64,000 nucleotides of DNA from Ramlibacter cellulosilyticus (GTDB lineage Bacteria; Pseudomonadota; Gammaproteobacteria; Burkholderiales; Burkholderiaceae_C), in NCBI RefSeq assembly GCF_014297465.1, contig NZ_JACORT010000002.1:124001-188000 (forward strand), written 5' to 3'. Shown here in pieces: positions 51,998 through 60,891 of the stretch (within the stretch, counting starts at the first letter, position 1; the number at the start of each line of letters is the position of its first letter). The notes under the pieces were generated by a model. The model searched no databases, was not told the origin of the DNA, and was given only the letters and a program-made list of their open reading frames with translations. The position numbers and the translations under genes are program-made.

Positions 51998-52652
51998 CTT
52001 CACCCCCGCCATGCTGGAGCTCTTCGCCAGCTCGCTGTGGGAGACGCTGGTGATGGTGGGCATCTCCGGCCTGGCCGGCTCGCTGATCGGCATCCCGCTG
52101 GGCGTGCTGCTGCGCCTGACCGACCGCGGCGGCGTGCTGCAGAACACGGGCGTCAACCGCGTGGTGGGCGGCATCGTCAACGCGGTGCGCTCCACGCCCT
52201 TCATCATCCTGCTGGTGGCGATCATCCCGTTCACGCGCTTCATCACGGGCTCGTCGATCGGCACCGCTGCCGCGGTGGTGCCCCTCACGCTGGCCGCCGC
52301 GCCCTTCATCGCGCGGCTGGTGGAGACGTCGCTGCGCGAAGTGGACCAGGGCCTGGTCGAGGCGGCGCAGGCGATGGGCGCGAGCACCTGGCAGATCGTC
52401 TTCAAGGTGCTGCTGCCCGAGGCGCTGCCCGGCATCGTGGCCGGCTTCACCATCACCCTCGTCAGCCTCACCGGCTACTCCGCGATGGCCGGCGCCATCG
52501 GCGGCGGCGGCCTGGGCGACCTGGGCATCCGCTACGGCTACCAGCGCTTCCTGCCGGAAATCATGCTGGCCGTCGTGGTGGTGCTGATCCTCTTCGTGCA
52601 GGCCGTGCAAAGCCTGGGCGACTGGGCGGTGCGCCGCCTGAGCCACAAGTGA
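51987..52652 (+). CDS. metI: Methionine ABC transporter permease MetI
   Basis: A 221-residue permease with five membrane helices. It has the conserved EAA loop [20 protein letters not shown] followed by PEALPG, which docks on MetN. ATG at 51987 (GGAGGAGG upstream) gives the usual N-terminus; it overlaps metN by 11 nt. Length and motif match MetI. Confidence 0.95.
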   Translation: MWDNFTPAMLELFASSLWETLVMVGISGLAGSLIGIPLGVLLRLTDRGGVLQNTGVNRVVGGIVNAVRSTPFIILLVAIIPFTRFITGSSIGTAAAVVPLTLAAAPFIARLVETSLREVDQGLVEAAQAMGASTWQIVFKVLLPEALPGIVAGFTITLVSLTGYSAMAGAIGGGGLGDLGIRYGYQRFLPEIMLAVVVVLILFVQAVQSLGDWAVRRLSHK

Positions 52653-52690
52653 ATCCCTCTTTTGTTCTTCATCCAAGGAAAGTCGACAAC

Positions 52691-53488
52691 ATGAACAAGC
52701 GCAAGCTGCTGCAATCCACCCTGGCCTTCGCCGTCGCCGCCACCCTGGCGGGCGGTGTGCTGGCGCAGGACAAGCCGGTCAAGATCGGCGTGACCGCCGG
52801 GCCGCATGCCCAGATCTTCGACATGGTGAAGAAGGTCGCCGAGCGCGACGGCCTGAAGCTGCAGGTGGTGGAGTTCAGCGACTACGTGCAGCCCAACGCC
52901 GCCCTGGCCGCCGGCGACCTGGACGCCAACAGCTACCAGCACAAGCCCTACCTGGACCAGCAGGTCAAGGACCGCGGCTACAAGTTCACCTCGGTCGGCT
53001 ACACCGTCAACTTCCCGATTGGCGTGTACTCCAAGAAGGTCAAGAACCTGAAGGACTTGAAGGAAGGCGCGCGCTTCGGCATCCCCAACGATCCCACCAA
53101 CGGCGGCCGCGTGCTGCTGGTGCTGCAGGACCAGGGGCTGATCAAGCTGAAGGCGGGCGCGGGGCTGAAGGCCACGCCGCTGGACGTGGTCGAGAACCCG
53201 AAGAAGATCAAGTTCGTGGAGCTGGACGCGGCGCAGCTGCCCCGATCGCTCGACGACCTGGACGCCGCCGGCATCAACACCAACTACGCGCTGCCGGCCG
53301 GCCTGCACCCGGGCAAGGACAGCATCGCGCAGGAAAGCGCGAAGAGTCCGTACGTGAACATCATCGCGGTGCGGGAGCAGGACAAGGACAAGGCCTGGGT
53401 GGCGAAGCTGGTGAAGGCGTATCAGTCGGAGGAGGTGCGGAAGTTCATCCAGACGGAGTTCAAGGGCTCCGTGGTCCCGGGCTTCTAA
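52691..53488 (+). CDS. metQ: Methionine-binding protein MetQ
   Basis: A 265-residue periplasmic binding protein of the NlpA/MetQ family. The N-terminus MNKRKLLQSTLAFAVAATLA ends with an AxA-type cleavage site and lacks a lipobox Cys, so it is a soluble receptor. Family landmarks are IGVTAGPHAQIFDMVKKVA, FSDYVQPNAALAAGDLDANS followed by YQHKPYL, and FGIPNDPTNGGRVLLVLQ. It is third in metNIQ, 38 nt after metI. A decayed copy lies 2.5 kb downstream. Confidence 0.95.
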   Translation: MNKRKLLQSTLAFAVAATLAGGVLAQDKPVKIGVTAGPHAQIFDMVKKVAERDGLKLQVVEFSDYVQPNAALAAGDLDANSYQHKPYLDQQVKDRGYKFTSVGYTVNFPIGVYSKKVKNLKDLKEGARFGIPNDPTNGGRVLLVLQDQGLIKLKAGAGLKATPLDVVENPKKIKFVELDAAQLPRSLDDLDAAGINTNYALPAGLHPGKDSIAQESAKSPYVNIIAVREQDKDKAWVAKLVKAYQSEEVRKFIQTEFKGSVVPGF

Positions 53489-53525
53489 CCCCCCAACTCG
53501 TCATTGCGGCCTCGAGCCGCAACCG

Positions 53526-53551
53526 ATAGGGCGGCCGATCGGCCGCCCTAT
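53526..53551. terminator. Perfect palindrome after metQ
   Basis: ATAGGGCGGCCGA is followed directly by its complement TCGGCCGCCCTAT: a 13-bp perfect palindrome without a loop, 37 nt after the metQ stop. It may act as the metNIQ terminator; a T-tract is missing. Confidence 0.6.
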
Positions 53552-53629
53552 GCGTCCCAGGGCCCAGCGGGAACTTGACCCCGCTCCGTTCCAGCTCCAA
53601 AATGGCTCCACGCGCTTCAGGAGCCCGCC

Positions 53630-53923
53630 ATGCCGAACCTCTCGATCAAGGATGTTCCGGAACCTCTCGCCGAAGCGCTGCGTCAGCGCGCGGCGCGCAA
53701 CCATCGCTCGCTCCAGGGAGAGCTGATGGCCATCATCACGGAGGCGGTCCAGCCCGCAGCAACGCGCGGGCCTGGTGCAGTGAACTCGCCGCTGCAGGGA
53801 TGGCGCAGGGGCACCCGCACGATCGAGGAGATTGCCAGGGAAAGTTTCGTCAAGTATCCCGAACCGGTGCGAGGCGGTCCCCTTGGTGTCGACATCATTC
53901 GTGAGGACCGGGACAGCCGGTGA
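53630..53923 (+). CDS. FitA-like ribbon-helix-helix antitoxin
   Basis: A 97-residue antitoxin candidate. The N-terminal MPNLSIKDVPEPLAEALRQR with SLQGELMAIITEAV is the FitA/Arc-type ribbon-helix-helix DNA-binding domain. The C-terminal tail (TRTIEEIARESFVKYPEPVR) would bind and inhibit the toxin. The gene overlaps the PIN toxin gene by 4 nt (GTGA), the usual coupling of such modules. It is expected to autorepress the pair. Confidence 0.86.
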   Translation: MPNLSIKDVPEPLAEALRQRAARNHRSLQGELMAIITEAVQPAATRGPGAVNSPLQGWRRGTRTIEEIARESFVKYPEPVRGGPLGVDIIREDRDSR

Positions 53924-54363
53924 GCGGATCGGCGCGGTCACGCGCGCTTCATGTGGCGGAGCCGCCCCCGGCCTACCTTGGCCGCCCGCCCCTGGTGGTT
54001 GACTGCAGCGTGCTCGTGGCGGTGCTGTTCCACGAGCCGCAGCGCAGTGACGCCCTGCACGCGCTTGCAGGCAAGGCACTCCATGCGCCTTTCCTGCTGG
54101 ATCATGAGATCGCAAATGTCGCCGTGAAGAAGACCCGCGGCGGCCAGTCCCGAGCGCTGATCGGAGACGCATTGCGCGAGTATCTCGAGCACGACATCGA
54201 ACTGCATCGCTCGGATGTGCAGGCCCAGTACGCGTTGGCGGTTCGGTATGGGTTGTCCGCGTACGACGCAGCATATCTCTGGCTGGCAGGCGTGCTGCAA
54301 GCATCACTTGCCACTTTCGATGCGAAGCTGGCCAAGGCCGCGAGGGAGCACCTGGCGGGCTAA
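53920..54363 (+). CDS. PIN-domain toxin (VapC/FitB-like)
   Basis: A 147-residue PIN-fold ribonuclease. The acidic active-site residues are visible: VVDCSVLVAVLF (Asp), LLDHEIANVAVKKT (Glu), LSAYDAAYLWLAG (Asp) and LATFDAKLAKA (Asp). The GTG start at 53920 gives a 25-residue N-terminal extension before the PIN fold, longer than in most VapC proteins. It probably cleaves tRNA or mRNA when its partner is degraded. It lies between metQ and the M48 protease. Confidence 0.85.
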   Translation: MSGSARSRALHVAEPPPAYLGRPPLVVDCSVLVAVLFHEPQRSDALHALAGKALHAPFLLDHEIANVAVKKTRGGQSRALIGDALREYLEHDIELHRSDVQAQYALAVRYGLSAYDAAYLWLAGVLQASLATFDAKLAKAAREHLAG

Positions 54364-54368
54364 GTGTT

Positions 54369-54413
54369 GTAGGGTGGTGGTGCGCGAATGCGCACCCCAC
54401 CGATCACCCTACG
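54369..54413. repeat. Dispersed palindromic repeat between convergent genes
   Basis: GTAGGGTGGTGGTGCGCG opens and CACCCTAC closes this copy; it also carries CGCACCCCACCG. It spans exactly the gap between the PIN toxin stop and the M48 protease stop, like the copy at 21.4 kb. Confidence 0.7.
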
Positions 54414-55916
54414 TCACCGCACCACCTTCACCATCTCCCCCACCTTCGGCTCCGCGCCACCCCCGTACACCCCATTCATCAACTTCAACTGCGCCTCCGC
54501 CGTACCCGCCGGCAGCGGCGACGCCTTCGCCAGCTCCGCAAACCCGCCACGCGGATACGGCGCCGCCTGCACGCTCCAGGCCTTCGCCGCCGCCTTGTCC
54601 GCAGCCGTCATCGCCCGGAACGACGCCTCCGCCTCCGCCAGCCCCGCCTGCGCCCGCTGCCGCGCCTCGTTGCTCTTCGCCGCCTGCTGCAGCCAGTAGT
54701 TGCGATCGCCCGGCCCGGTGACCAGCGTCAGCGCCACGTTGCGTGACTGCCCCTGCTGGTTGCGGACCGTGCCCGCGAAGTGCGTCGCCGACAGCCCGTG
54801 CAGCGACCGCCGCTCGACCCGGCCGTCCACCGGCTTCACCACGTTGCGGATCACCTCCTCGTGCGTCGTCCCGGCCTTGGGCGGCACCAGCCGCACGACC
54901 AGCCCCGCGTCGCCCGCGGGGTTGACCAGCGCGATCGCTTCCGGCGCGTTCTGGATCTTCCAGCCCGCCGGCGCCGTGAGCGCGATGCCCAGCTCCTGGT
55001 GGTAGAAGTTGCGCCCGCGCACGAGGCCCTGCTCCGCGCTGTCGCCGAAGGTCATGCCGGCGATGGCCTGCAGGTAGCGCGCGCGCCCGTCGTCGCCGTA
55101 GCCGGACTGCTCCTTGTAGCGCGCCGCATAGGCCTGGATGTCCGCGAGGCGCTTGTCGTTGGCCGGATGCGAGGAAAGCCAGCTGGCGCCCGAGGACGCG
55201 GGCTTGCCTTCGGCCTTGGCCATGTCGGCGGCGAACTGTTCCTGGCGCTTGAGCACCTGGATCACGTCGATCATGTTCCGCGGGTCGTAGCGGTTGCGCG
55301 AGAGGTACTCGGCGCCCAGCTGGTCGGCCTGCGACTCCTGGTCGCGGCTGTACGAGGCAATGTACCCCGCCGCCGCCGTCTGCGACAGCTGGCCCGCCAG
55401 GTTGCCCGCGCCGCCGATGCCGCCGGCCTCCAGCACCGCCCCGAGCACCGAAGCCGCGAGCACGCCGATCCCCGCCGCCTGCTCGCGCGTGGCCCGCTGC
55501 GCGCCATGCCGCGCGGTGACGTGCCCGATCTCGTGCCCCATCACGCCGGCGAGCTCCGCCTCGCTCTCCAGGTAGGCCATGATCCCGCGCGTGACGTAGA
55601 CGTAGCCGCCGGGCAAGGCGAACGCGTTGATCTCCGGCGAGTCGAGGACGGTGAAGGTCCACTTGAGGTTCGCGCGGTGGGACTGGGCGGCGAGCTTCTG
55701 GCCGACCTCGTTGACGTAGGCCTGCAGGCGGGGGTTGGCGTAGACGCCGTACTCCTGCAGCACGCCCTCGTGGGCCTTGGCGCCTTCCTTGATCTCGGCG
55801 GCCTCGTCCATGACGGAGAGTTCGGTGCGGCCGGTGACGGGGTTGAGGACTTGGGAGGCGCAGGCGGAGAGGAGGAGGACTGAGAGGAGCAGCGGGCGAA
55901 GGGGGTGCATGGGCAT
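54414..55916 (-). CDS. M48-family metalloprotease lipoprotein (BepA/LoiP-like)
   Basis: A 500-residue zinc protease with a lipoprotein signal (LRPLLLSVLLLSACAS, lipobox LSAC). The M48 motif GVMGHEIGHVTARHG gives the HExxH zinc ligands and SYSRDQESQADQLGAEYL the third ligand Glu. DSPEINAFALPGGYVYVTRG is the family substrate-binding stretch. The C-terminal half is an unassigned alpha/beta region, then a helical tail. BepA-like proteases degrade misassembled outer-membrane proteins. The start at 55916 has GGAGGACC upstream; ATG at 55910 is also possible. Confidence 0.87.
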   Translation of the reverse strand: MPMHPLRPLLLSVLLLSACASQVLNPVTGRTELSVMDEAAEIKEGAKAHEGVLQEYGVYANPRLQAYVNEVGQKLAAQSHRANLKWTFTVLDSPEINAFALPGGYVYVTRGIMAYLESEAELAGVMGHEIGHVTARHGAQRATREQAAGIGVLAASVLGAVLEAGGIGGAGNLAGQLSQTAAAGYIASYSRDQESQADQLGAEYLSRNRYDPRNMIDVIQVLKRQEQFAADMAKAEGKPASSGASWLSSHPANDKRLADIQAYAARYKEQSGYGDDGRARYLQAIAGMTFGDSAEQGLVRGRNFYHQELGIALTAPAGWKIQNAPEAIALVNPAGDAGLVVRLVPPKAGTTHEEVIRNVVKPVDGRVERRSLHGLSATHFAGTVRNQQGQSRNVALTLVTGPGDRNYWLQQAAKSNEARQRAQAGLAEAEASFRAMTAADKAAAKAWSVQAAPYPRGGFAELAKASPLPAGTAEAQLKLMNGVYGGGAEPKVGEMVKVVR

Positions 55917-56000
55917 GGCGGTCCTCCATGGGGCTGGCCGGCGCCGGGGCCTTGCGCGCAAGCATAGAGCGGAACCTGACGGTTGCAATCTTCTATGTCC

Positions 56001-56332
56001 GCCAGCCCATACGCCCAGATCTTCAAGGCGGTGAAGAAAGTCGCCGAGCCTGAAGCTGTAGGTGGTGGAGTTCAGCGACTACGTGCGCCAACGCCGCCCT
56101 CCATAACCTGAAGGACCTGAAGGAAGGCCCGCGCTACGGCATCCTGAACGACCCCACCAACGGCGGCGGCACGCCGCTGGTGCTGCAGGACCAGGGGCTG
56201 ATCGAGCTGAATCCAGCGCTGGCTTCGAGTTCACGCCGCTGCACGTGGTGGAGAACCCGAAGAAGATCAAGTTCGTGGAACTGGACGCGGCGCAGCTGCC
56301 CCGCTCGCTCGACGACCTGGACGTCGCCGGGA
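56001..56332 (+). pseudogene. Decayed metQ copy
   Basis: Several segments are near-identical to the intact metQ (52691-53488) but in changing frames. AYAQIFKAVKKVAEP corresponds to HAQIFDMVKKVAER; then GGTGGTGGAGTTCAGCGACT is shared. Further on, the tract encoding NLKDLKEGPRYGILNDPTNG and finally VVENPKKIKFVELDAAQLPR with SLDDLDVAG match the MetQ middle and second half. Intervening pieces are deleted, including the region of the conserved YQHKPYL. No promoter or start is kept. It is a dead tandem duplicate. Confidence 0.85.
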
Positions 56333-56537
56333 TACGGTCAAGGCCGCATTCCTCATTGCGCTTACCATCGCTAAGGACCCAAGTATCAGCCGCGCCGCCA
56401 GAACCCGAGATCCCTCAGGAGCGGAGGGCCGCTTTTCGCCTACGCACGCCCGAAGCGAGCCTGATTCGAGTGGGGCGGACGATGCACAAGATCTGACGGG
56501 CCGCGGGAGGGGCGCGGCACAGCTGACGCGTCGACAA

Positions 56538-58199
56538 TCACGCAGCCAGAGCGAGTCGCGGCTCCTGACAAGATGAAGGCTCGTCGAGCCTCGCTCGCTT
56601 CAGAGTATCGGCGACGACGGACGCAATTTGGCGAGCCAAGTACGGCGGGACCGCATTGCCCACCTGGGTGTACTGCGAGGTCCTGTTCCCTAGAAAGACG
56701 TACGAATCAGGGAACGTCTGCAGGCGTGCGGCCTCGCGAACAGTCAAGCTTCGGCACTGCACTGCACGCGGATGAATGAACGCGTGCCCGTCCTTGGCGA
56801 TGTGGCTCGTCACTGTCATTGCGTGGAGCTTCCCGACCTGAACGCGGAACCGATCCTTGAAGATGGAACCGGCAACGTTCTCGGGGTCAACGTTCTTGTG
56901 CGCCGGCAGAAGGCACTTCGGGAAATCGTGAAGACGTGGACTTGTATCGGTTTCCTCGCCGAATGCGGCGACGAACAAGTACCGAATCAGGTCGCTAGGC
57001 ATGTGCGAGCGGCTCTCGTGATTGGCGAGAAGAGCGGCCTTCCGATCGTGATACCAGTTTGCGAGCGCCTGCGGCTGCTTTTCACGGAAGGCAGCTGAAA
57101 GCCTGTACCGATCACTGCCGTGTCCCGGATCTGATTGTCGCTCCTGCAATTTGTCTCGAATTCTGAGCATCCGCTCGGCGACCGCAGGACCGCACCCATG
57201 TCGGTCTCTGCGCAGTTCGCGGACTGCCGAATCGAACAGCGGCGCGCGAAGTGCGTGCAGCCAATTGAGCCCTTTCCCTCGATAGGAGAGCTGCGGACGT
57301 AGCGGAGGGAGATCGCCGATCACACTCAGGACGGACGGAGCAGGTGCAGGATCGAGCTTCCGCACACCACCTGCAGCTTCGAATACGTCCTTGCGGACTC
57401 CCAGAATGATCACCCGATGGCGCGCCTGCGGCACGCCGTGCTCCTCGGCCCGGATAAGGAAGTCTTCCGCCGACGGCTCCTCGAACAGGGAGCTCGACTG
57501 GGAAAGTGTGCACAACACGTATTCCGCACCATGCGTCGCACCGGCGACGCTCGCCGGATGCTTGAGATCGCGCGTGATCGAGTCAAAGATGACAGCTTCT
57601 TTGACCTTGGACGTCAGAATGCCCTTGACGTTCTCCATCACGAAGATCGCTGGCTCAAATTCAGCAATGACATGCAGGTATTCCAAGTACAGGAAGTGCC
57701 TGTGATCTGCCTCCGCCTTGTACCCTGCAGTTCCCCTGTTTCGGGCTCTTCCCACAAGCGAGTACGCCTGACAGGGGGGGCCACCGATGAGAACAGCATT
57801 GCGAGGGAGCTGCTCGGATCCTGTGATTGCAAGTAGCCGCTTCCGGATTTCGGCGGAGGCCGATGCGCGTGCACGCGGGCCGAGCTCCAGGTTCAACGCT
57901 TCGTCATCCGCAATCCTGCAGGCTGCTTGAATCGCAGTGTCCCTGCTTTCCGCCAGCTGGCGAAATGCTGATGGCCAAGGCGCCTCGGCGATGATTCGGT
58001 CCCACTCGGCCCACGTGGCCTCGGAAGCGTTCCGACGCTGGAGTTGCCGAAACGCGGCTCGCAGGCGTAGCGTCTCGAAGGCCATCGGATCCTTCTCTAT
58101 CGAAACGGCTATCCGGAAATCGGCAGAGCTTTCACGCGAGAAGCCCTCGCCGAGACCTCCAGGGCCGGCAAACAGGTCGATGACGGGGATCAGGGGCAT
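56538..58199 (-). CDS. C5-cytosine DNA methyltransferase (DISARM drmMII-like)
   Basis: A 553-residue m5C methyltransferase. Motif I is VIDLFAGPGGLGEGF (SAM binding), motif IV IGGPPCQAYSLVGRARN with the catalytic Cys, motif VI FVMENVKG, motif VIII QARHRVIILGVR and motif IX/X at LTVREAARLQTFPDSYVF and YTQVGNAVPPYLARQI. The long insert before motif IX holds the target-recognition region. In class 2 DISARM the methyltransferase marks self DNA. It diverges from vsr by 111 nt. Start MPLIPVIDLFAG at 58199 fits the family. Lower third-position GC than the core genes suggests acquisition. Confidence 0.9.
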   Translation of the reverse strand: MPLIPVIDLFAGPGGLGEGFSRESSADFRIAVSIEKDPMAFETLRLRAAFRQLQRRNASEATWAEWDRIIAEAPWPSAFRQLAESRDTAIQAACRIADDEALNLELGPRARASASAEIRKRLLAITGSEQLPRNAVLIGGPPCQAYSLVGRARNRGTAGYKAEADHRHFLYLEYLHVIAEFEPAIFVMENVKGILTSKVKEAVIFDSITRDLKHPASVAGATHGAEYVLCTLSQSSSLFEEPSAEDFLIRAEEHGVPQARHRVIILGVRKDVFEAAGGVRKLDPAPAPSVLSVIGDLPPLRPQLSYRGKGLNWLHALRAPLFDSAVRELRRDRHGCGPAVAERMLRIRDKLQERQSDPGHGSDRYRLSAAFREKQPQALANWYHDRKAALLANHESRSHMPSDLIRYLFVAAFGEETDTSPRLHDFPKCLLPAHKNVDPENVAGSIFKDRFRVQVGKLHAMTVTSHIAKDGHAFIHPRAVQCRSLTVREAARLQTFPDSYVFLGNRTSQYTQVGNAVPPYLARQIASVVADTLKRARLDEPSSCQEPRLALAA

Positions 58200-58310
58200 T
58201 TTTGCCGTTCTTCTCAGGAGACAATGCACATTGTCGCGTGCGTGGGTACGTTCGGCCAGGTGCTGTGCCCACTTCGATTGGTTCTCCTGCTCGTTCGCAC
58301 AGTCAATTAC

Positions 58311-58730
58311 ATGGTGGACGTAGTCGATTCACTCACCCGGTCCCGCATGATGTCGGCCATCCGGGGCAGCAACACCAAGCCGGAATTGCTGGTGCGACGC
58401 TACTTGCACGCGGCGGGGCTCCGGTTTCGGCTGCACGGCACCAATCTCCCGGGCCGCCCGGACATCGTGCTCCCCCGGTATGACGCAGCGGTCTTCGTGC
58501 ACGGTTGTTTCTGGCATCGGCATCAGGGCTGCCCGTTTGCCACGACGCCACAAGCCAGATACGAATTCTGGCAAGAGAAGTTCAGGCAGAACATGTCACG
58601 CGACCATCGAGTCGCCGAAACACTCCGGGAAATGGGTTGGCGCGTGTTTACGGTCTGGGAATGTGAAGTGGAGAACGAAGAAGTACTGGATAGGTTGTAC
58701 TTTTCGATCGTGACTTGCTCGGAAGAATGA
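58311..58730 (+). CDS. vsr: Very short patch repair endonuclease Vsr
   Basis: A 139-residue nick-making endonuclease that repairs T:G mismatches from deaminated 5-methylcytosine. Family signatures: VDSLTRSRMMSAIRGSNTKP, the catalytic-type Asp in PGRPDIVLP, and the Zn-binding/active region VHGCFWHRHQGCPFATTP followed by NMSRDHRVAETLREMGWRV and TVWECE. ATG at 58311 gives the standard length. It is divergent from the cytosine methyltransferase, the usual functional pairing. Confidence 0.92.
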   Translation: MVDVVDSLTRSRMMSAIRGSNTKPELLVRRYLHAAGLRFRLHGTNLPGRPDIVLPRYDAAVFVHGCFWHRHQGCPFATTPQARYEFWQEKFRQNMSRDHRVAETLREMGWRVFTVWECEVENEEVLDRLYFSIVTCSEE

Positions 58731-58833
58731 GGCGGCTTCGAGGCCATCAGTGATACATTTTTGGAGAGGGGGTGGGCGCAGGATTCTTCTGGATTCTGTG
58801 GATCCCATCAGTAGTGCTGGATAACGGGGGTTC

Positions 58834-60891
58834 GTGCCAGTAACGACAGGGGGCAGAGCCGGTGCGACCAGAACAAGAAAGACGGATCGAATGACCGAGC
58901 GAATGCATGCGGTGGCCGGCCAGCTGTTCGAGGCCAATCCCGAACAACTCGCCGTCATCGGGGCCGGTTCCGATGAGTGGCTGTTGGTCGTCGCCGGTCC
59001 GGGTACAGGGAAGACGCAAGTTGCCGCAATGCGCCTTGTTCATCTGCTGGAGGAAGGCCTCCAACCAGCCCAGATCCTCGTATTGAGCTTTTCGCGCAGC
59101 GCCGTTGCTACATTGTCGAAGAGGTTGGTCAATCTTCGGCTAAGCGATCAGGGGGTCATCGAGGACCTGAGGCATCTCGCCATCAGGACCTTCGATTCCT
59201 GGGCATTCCGGGTGCTGCGGCAAAGCGGCGAGCCGGTCAACGAACTGATGTCCCGCACCTACGAGCAGAACATCACCGCCGTGACGAGAATGCTGGACGA
59301 CTCCTTGAATCCGATCGGCGACCGTCTGGCGAACATCCGCCATGTGATCGTGGATGAATTCCAGGACCTGCCGGGAGTGCGCGCCGCGATGGTGGCCTCA
59401 CTCCTGCAGCGACTGAACGGGAACCGTGGAGGCGCCGTCGGATTCACCGTCCTCGGCGATCCTGTCCAAGCCATCTACCGCTTCGCCGCCCGAAGTGGGG
59501 ATCAGCCGCTGCCCGAGGATCCCTGGGAAGACTTGAAGCGGCGCATGGGTCCGAACTTGCGGGAGCTCGCACTCACACGGAACTACCGGGCAACGGAGAA
59601 GCTCGCCGCCGCTGCTGCCAGTCTGCGCAAGATCCTCGGCACTCCGGCCCTCGATGCCGGGCGCAAGCTGGAAGCGATGCAGCGGTTTCTGGCGAGGATG
59701 CCCACGTCAACCACGGACGCAAAGCTCGGGCCCAGCTGGCTGTTACAGCTTCCCGAGGGATCGCTCGCCATCTTGACACGGACGAACGGAGAAGCGCTGC
59801 GTGTGTGGAAGATGCTCCTGGGCGATGCGCTCGAACCCCCTGCCATCGCGGTCACGCTGCGTCTCGCTGGGGGCAGGCCACCGGTGCCGCCGTGGATCGC
59901 CGCAGTTCTCTCGACCTTCAGGCATCCCACCATCAGCCGCAAGGTCTTCGATGTGGTGCATGCGAAGGCGAGGGAGCGCCTCCCGGAAGGGACGGCGGCC
60001 AATGGCGGCGTCCCTCCGCTGGAAATTGCCTGGCGGCGACTTGCTCGCGCGAGCGGCGCATCTGATTCGGCGCTCGCCCTTGATCTGGACGAACTCAGGA
60101 ATCGGCTGGCGTGGCCGGATGCGTTTCCGGATGATCAGATAGACGACGAGGCGGTGGTGCACATCACGACGGTTCACCAAGCCAAGGGCATGGAGTTTGA
60201 CAACGTAGCGCTCCTGGACGCACAGAACAGGGATTCGACCGAAGAGCCAGAGGACCCTCTCGAGCAGGCACACGTCGGTTTCGTTGCTGTCACAAGAGCG
60301 GGTCGCCACATGGGGCGTCTTCCCAACACTTGCATCTTCAAACCGCTGACGAGTCGTTCATTCAGGGGTGGGCGCAGCAGGCTCGTCGAGTGGGGAGCGT
60401 GGACGGGGAAGGCACGGTGGATTCAGGTGCAGATGGGACTTGAAGGGGACATCGAGCTCACCAGCTTCGTTTCCCTGGATCTTCACAAGGACGAACAAGG
60501 CGTGGCGTCGCTGCAGGAGGTGCTGGCAGGCAGTGTCTCCGCTTTTCGCAATCGGAAGGTGGTTCTCAGCCAAGCAAAGGCAGAAGGAACGTCCGCGCGC
60601 GCAAGAGACATCCGATACGACATCCGTTTGCAACAGCAGGACGGCGAGGGCCTGTTCCTTGGCCGGACAAGCTCCCAAGTCACACAGGACTTGCTGGATC
60701 TACTCTGGGAGCCCGGCTACGCCATTCCGCGCAACATCTACAACTTGCGCATTGCGGAAGTTGTCTCAGTCGCCGTCAATGCGGAATTGGCGGAAAGCAT
60801 CCCGCAGCCGTGGCATTCGAGCCGAATCTGGCTCGGCATCACCCTCGCCGGCACGGGCGATTTCAAGACCTGGAAGCGTCATGCCAAGTGA
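58834..60891 (+). CDS. UvrD-like superfamily 1 helicase
   Basis: A 685-residue ATP-dependent helicase. Walker A is VVAGPGTGKTQVAAMRLVHL, with DEFQDLPGVRAAM as the Walker B/DExQ motif, TVLGDPVQAIYRFA, LTRNYRATEKL and HITTVHQAKGMEFDNVALL as the late motif. The C-terminal 200 residues are unassigned and could interact with partners. It lies between vsr and the DrmA-like gene, overlapping the latter by 11 nt, so it is an accessory helicase of the defence locus. GTG 58834 is the longest start; ATG 58891 is a credible alternative. Confidence 0.82.
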   Translation: MPVTTGGRAGATRTRKTDRMTERMHAVAGQLFEANPEQLAVIGAGSDEWLLVVAGPGTGKTQVAAMRLVHLLEEGLQPAQILVLSFSRSAVATLSKRLVNLRLSDQGVIEDLRHLAIRTFDSWAFRVLRQSGEPVNELMSRTYEQNITAVTRMLDDSLNPIGDRLANIRHVIVDEFQDLPGVRAAMVASLLQRLNGNRGGAVGFTVLGDPVQAIYRFAARSGDQPLPEDPWEDLKRRMGPNLRELALTRNYRATEKLAAAAASLRKILGTPALDAGRKLEAMQRFLARMPTSTTDAKLGPSWLLQLPEGSLAILTRTNGEALRVWKMLLGDALEPPAIAVTLRLAGGRPPVPPWIAAVLSTFRHPTISRKVFDVVHAKARERLPEGTAANGGVPPLEIAWRRLARASGASDSALALDLDELRNRLAWPDAFPDDQIDDEAVVHITTVHQAKGMEFDNVALLDAQNRDSTEEPEDPLEQAHVGFVAVTRAGRHMGRLPNTCIFKPLTSRSFRGGRSRLVEWGAWTGKARWIQVQMGLEGDIELTSFVSLDLHKDEQGVASLQEVLAGSVSAFRNRKVVLSQAKAEGTSARARDIRYDIRLQQQDGEGLFLGRTSSQVTQDLLDLLWEPGYAIPRNIYNLRIAEVVSVAVNAELAESIPQPWHSSRIWLGITLAGTGDFKTWKRHAK

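Noticed and set aside
56245..56496. Short frame beginning MVENPKKIKFVELDAAQLPR
   Set aside because: It is the last recognisable block of the decayed metQ copy and then runs into unrelated sequence.
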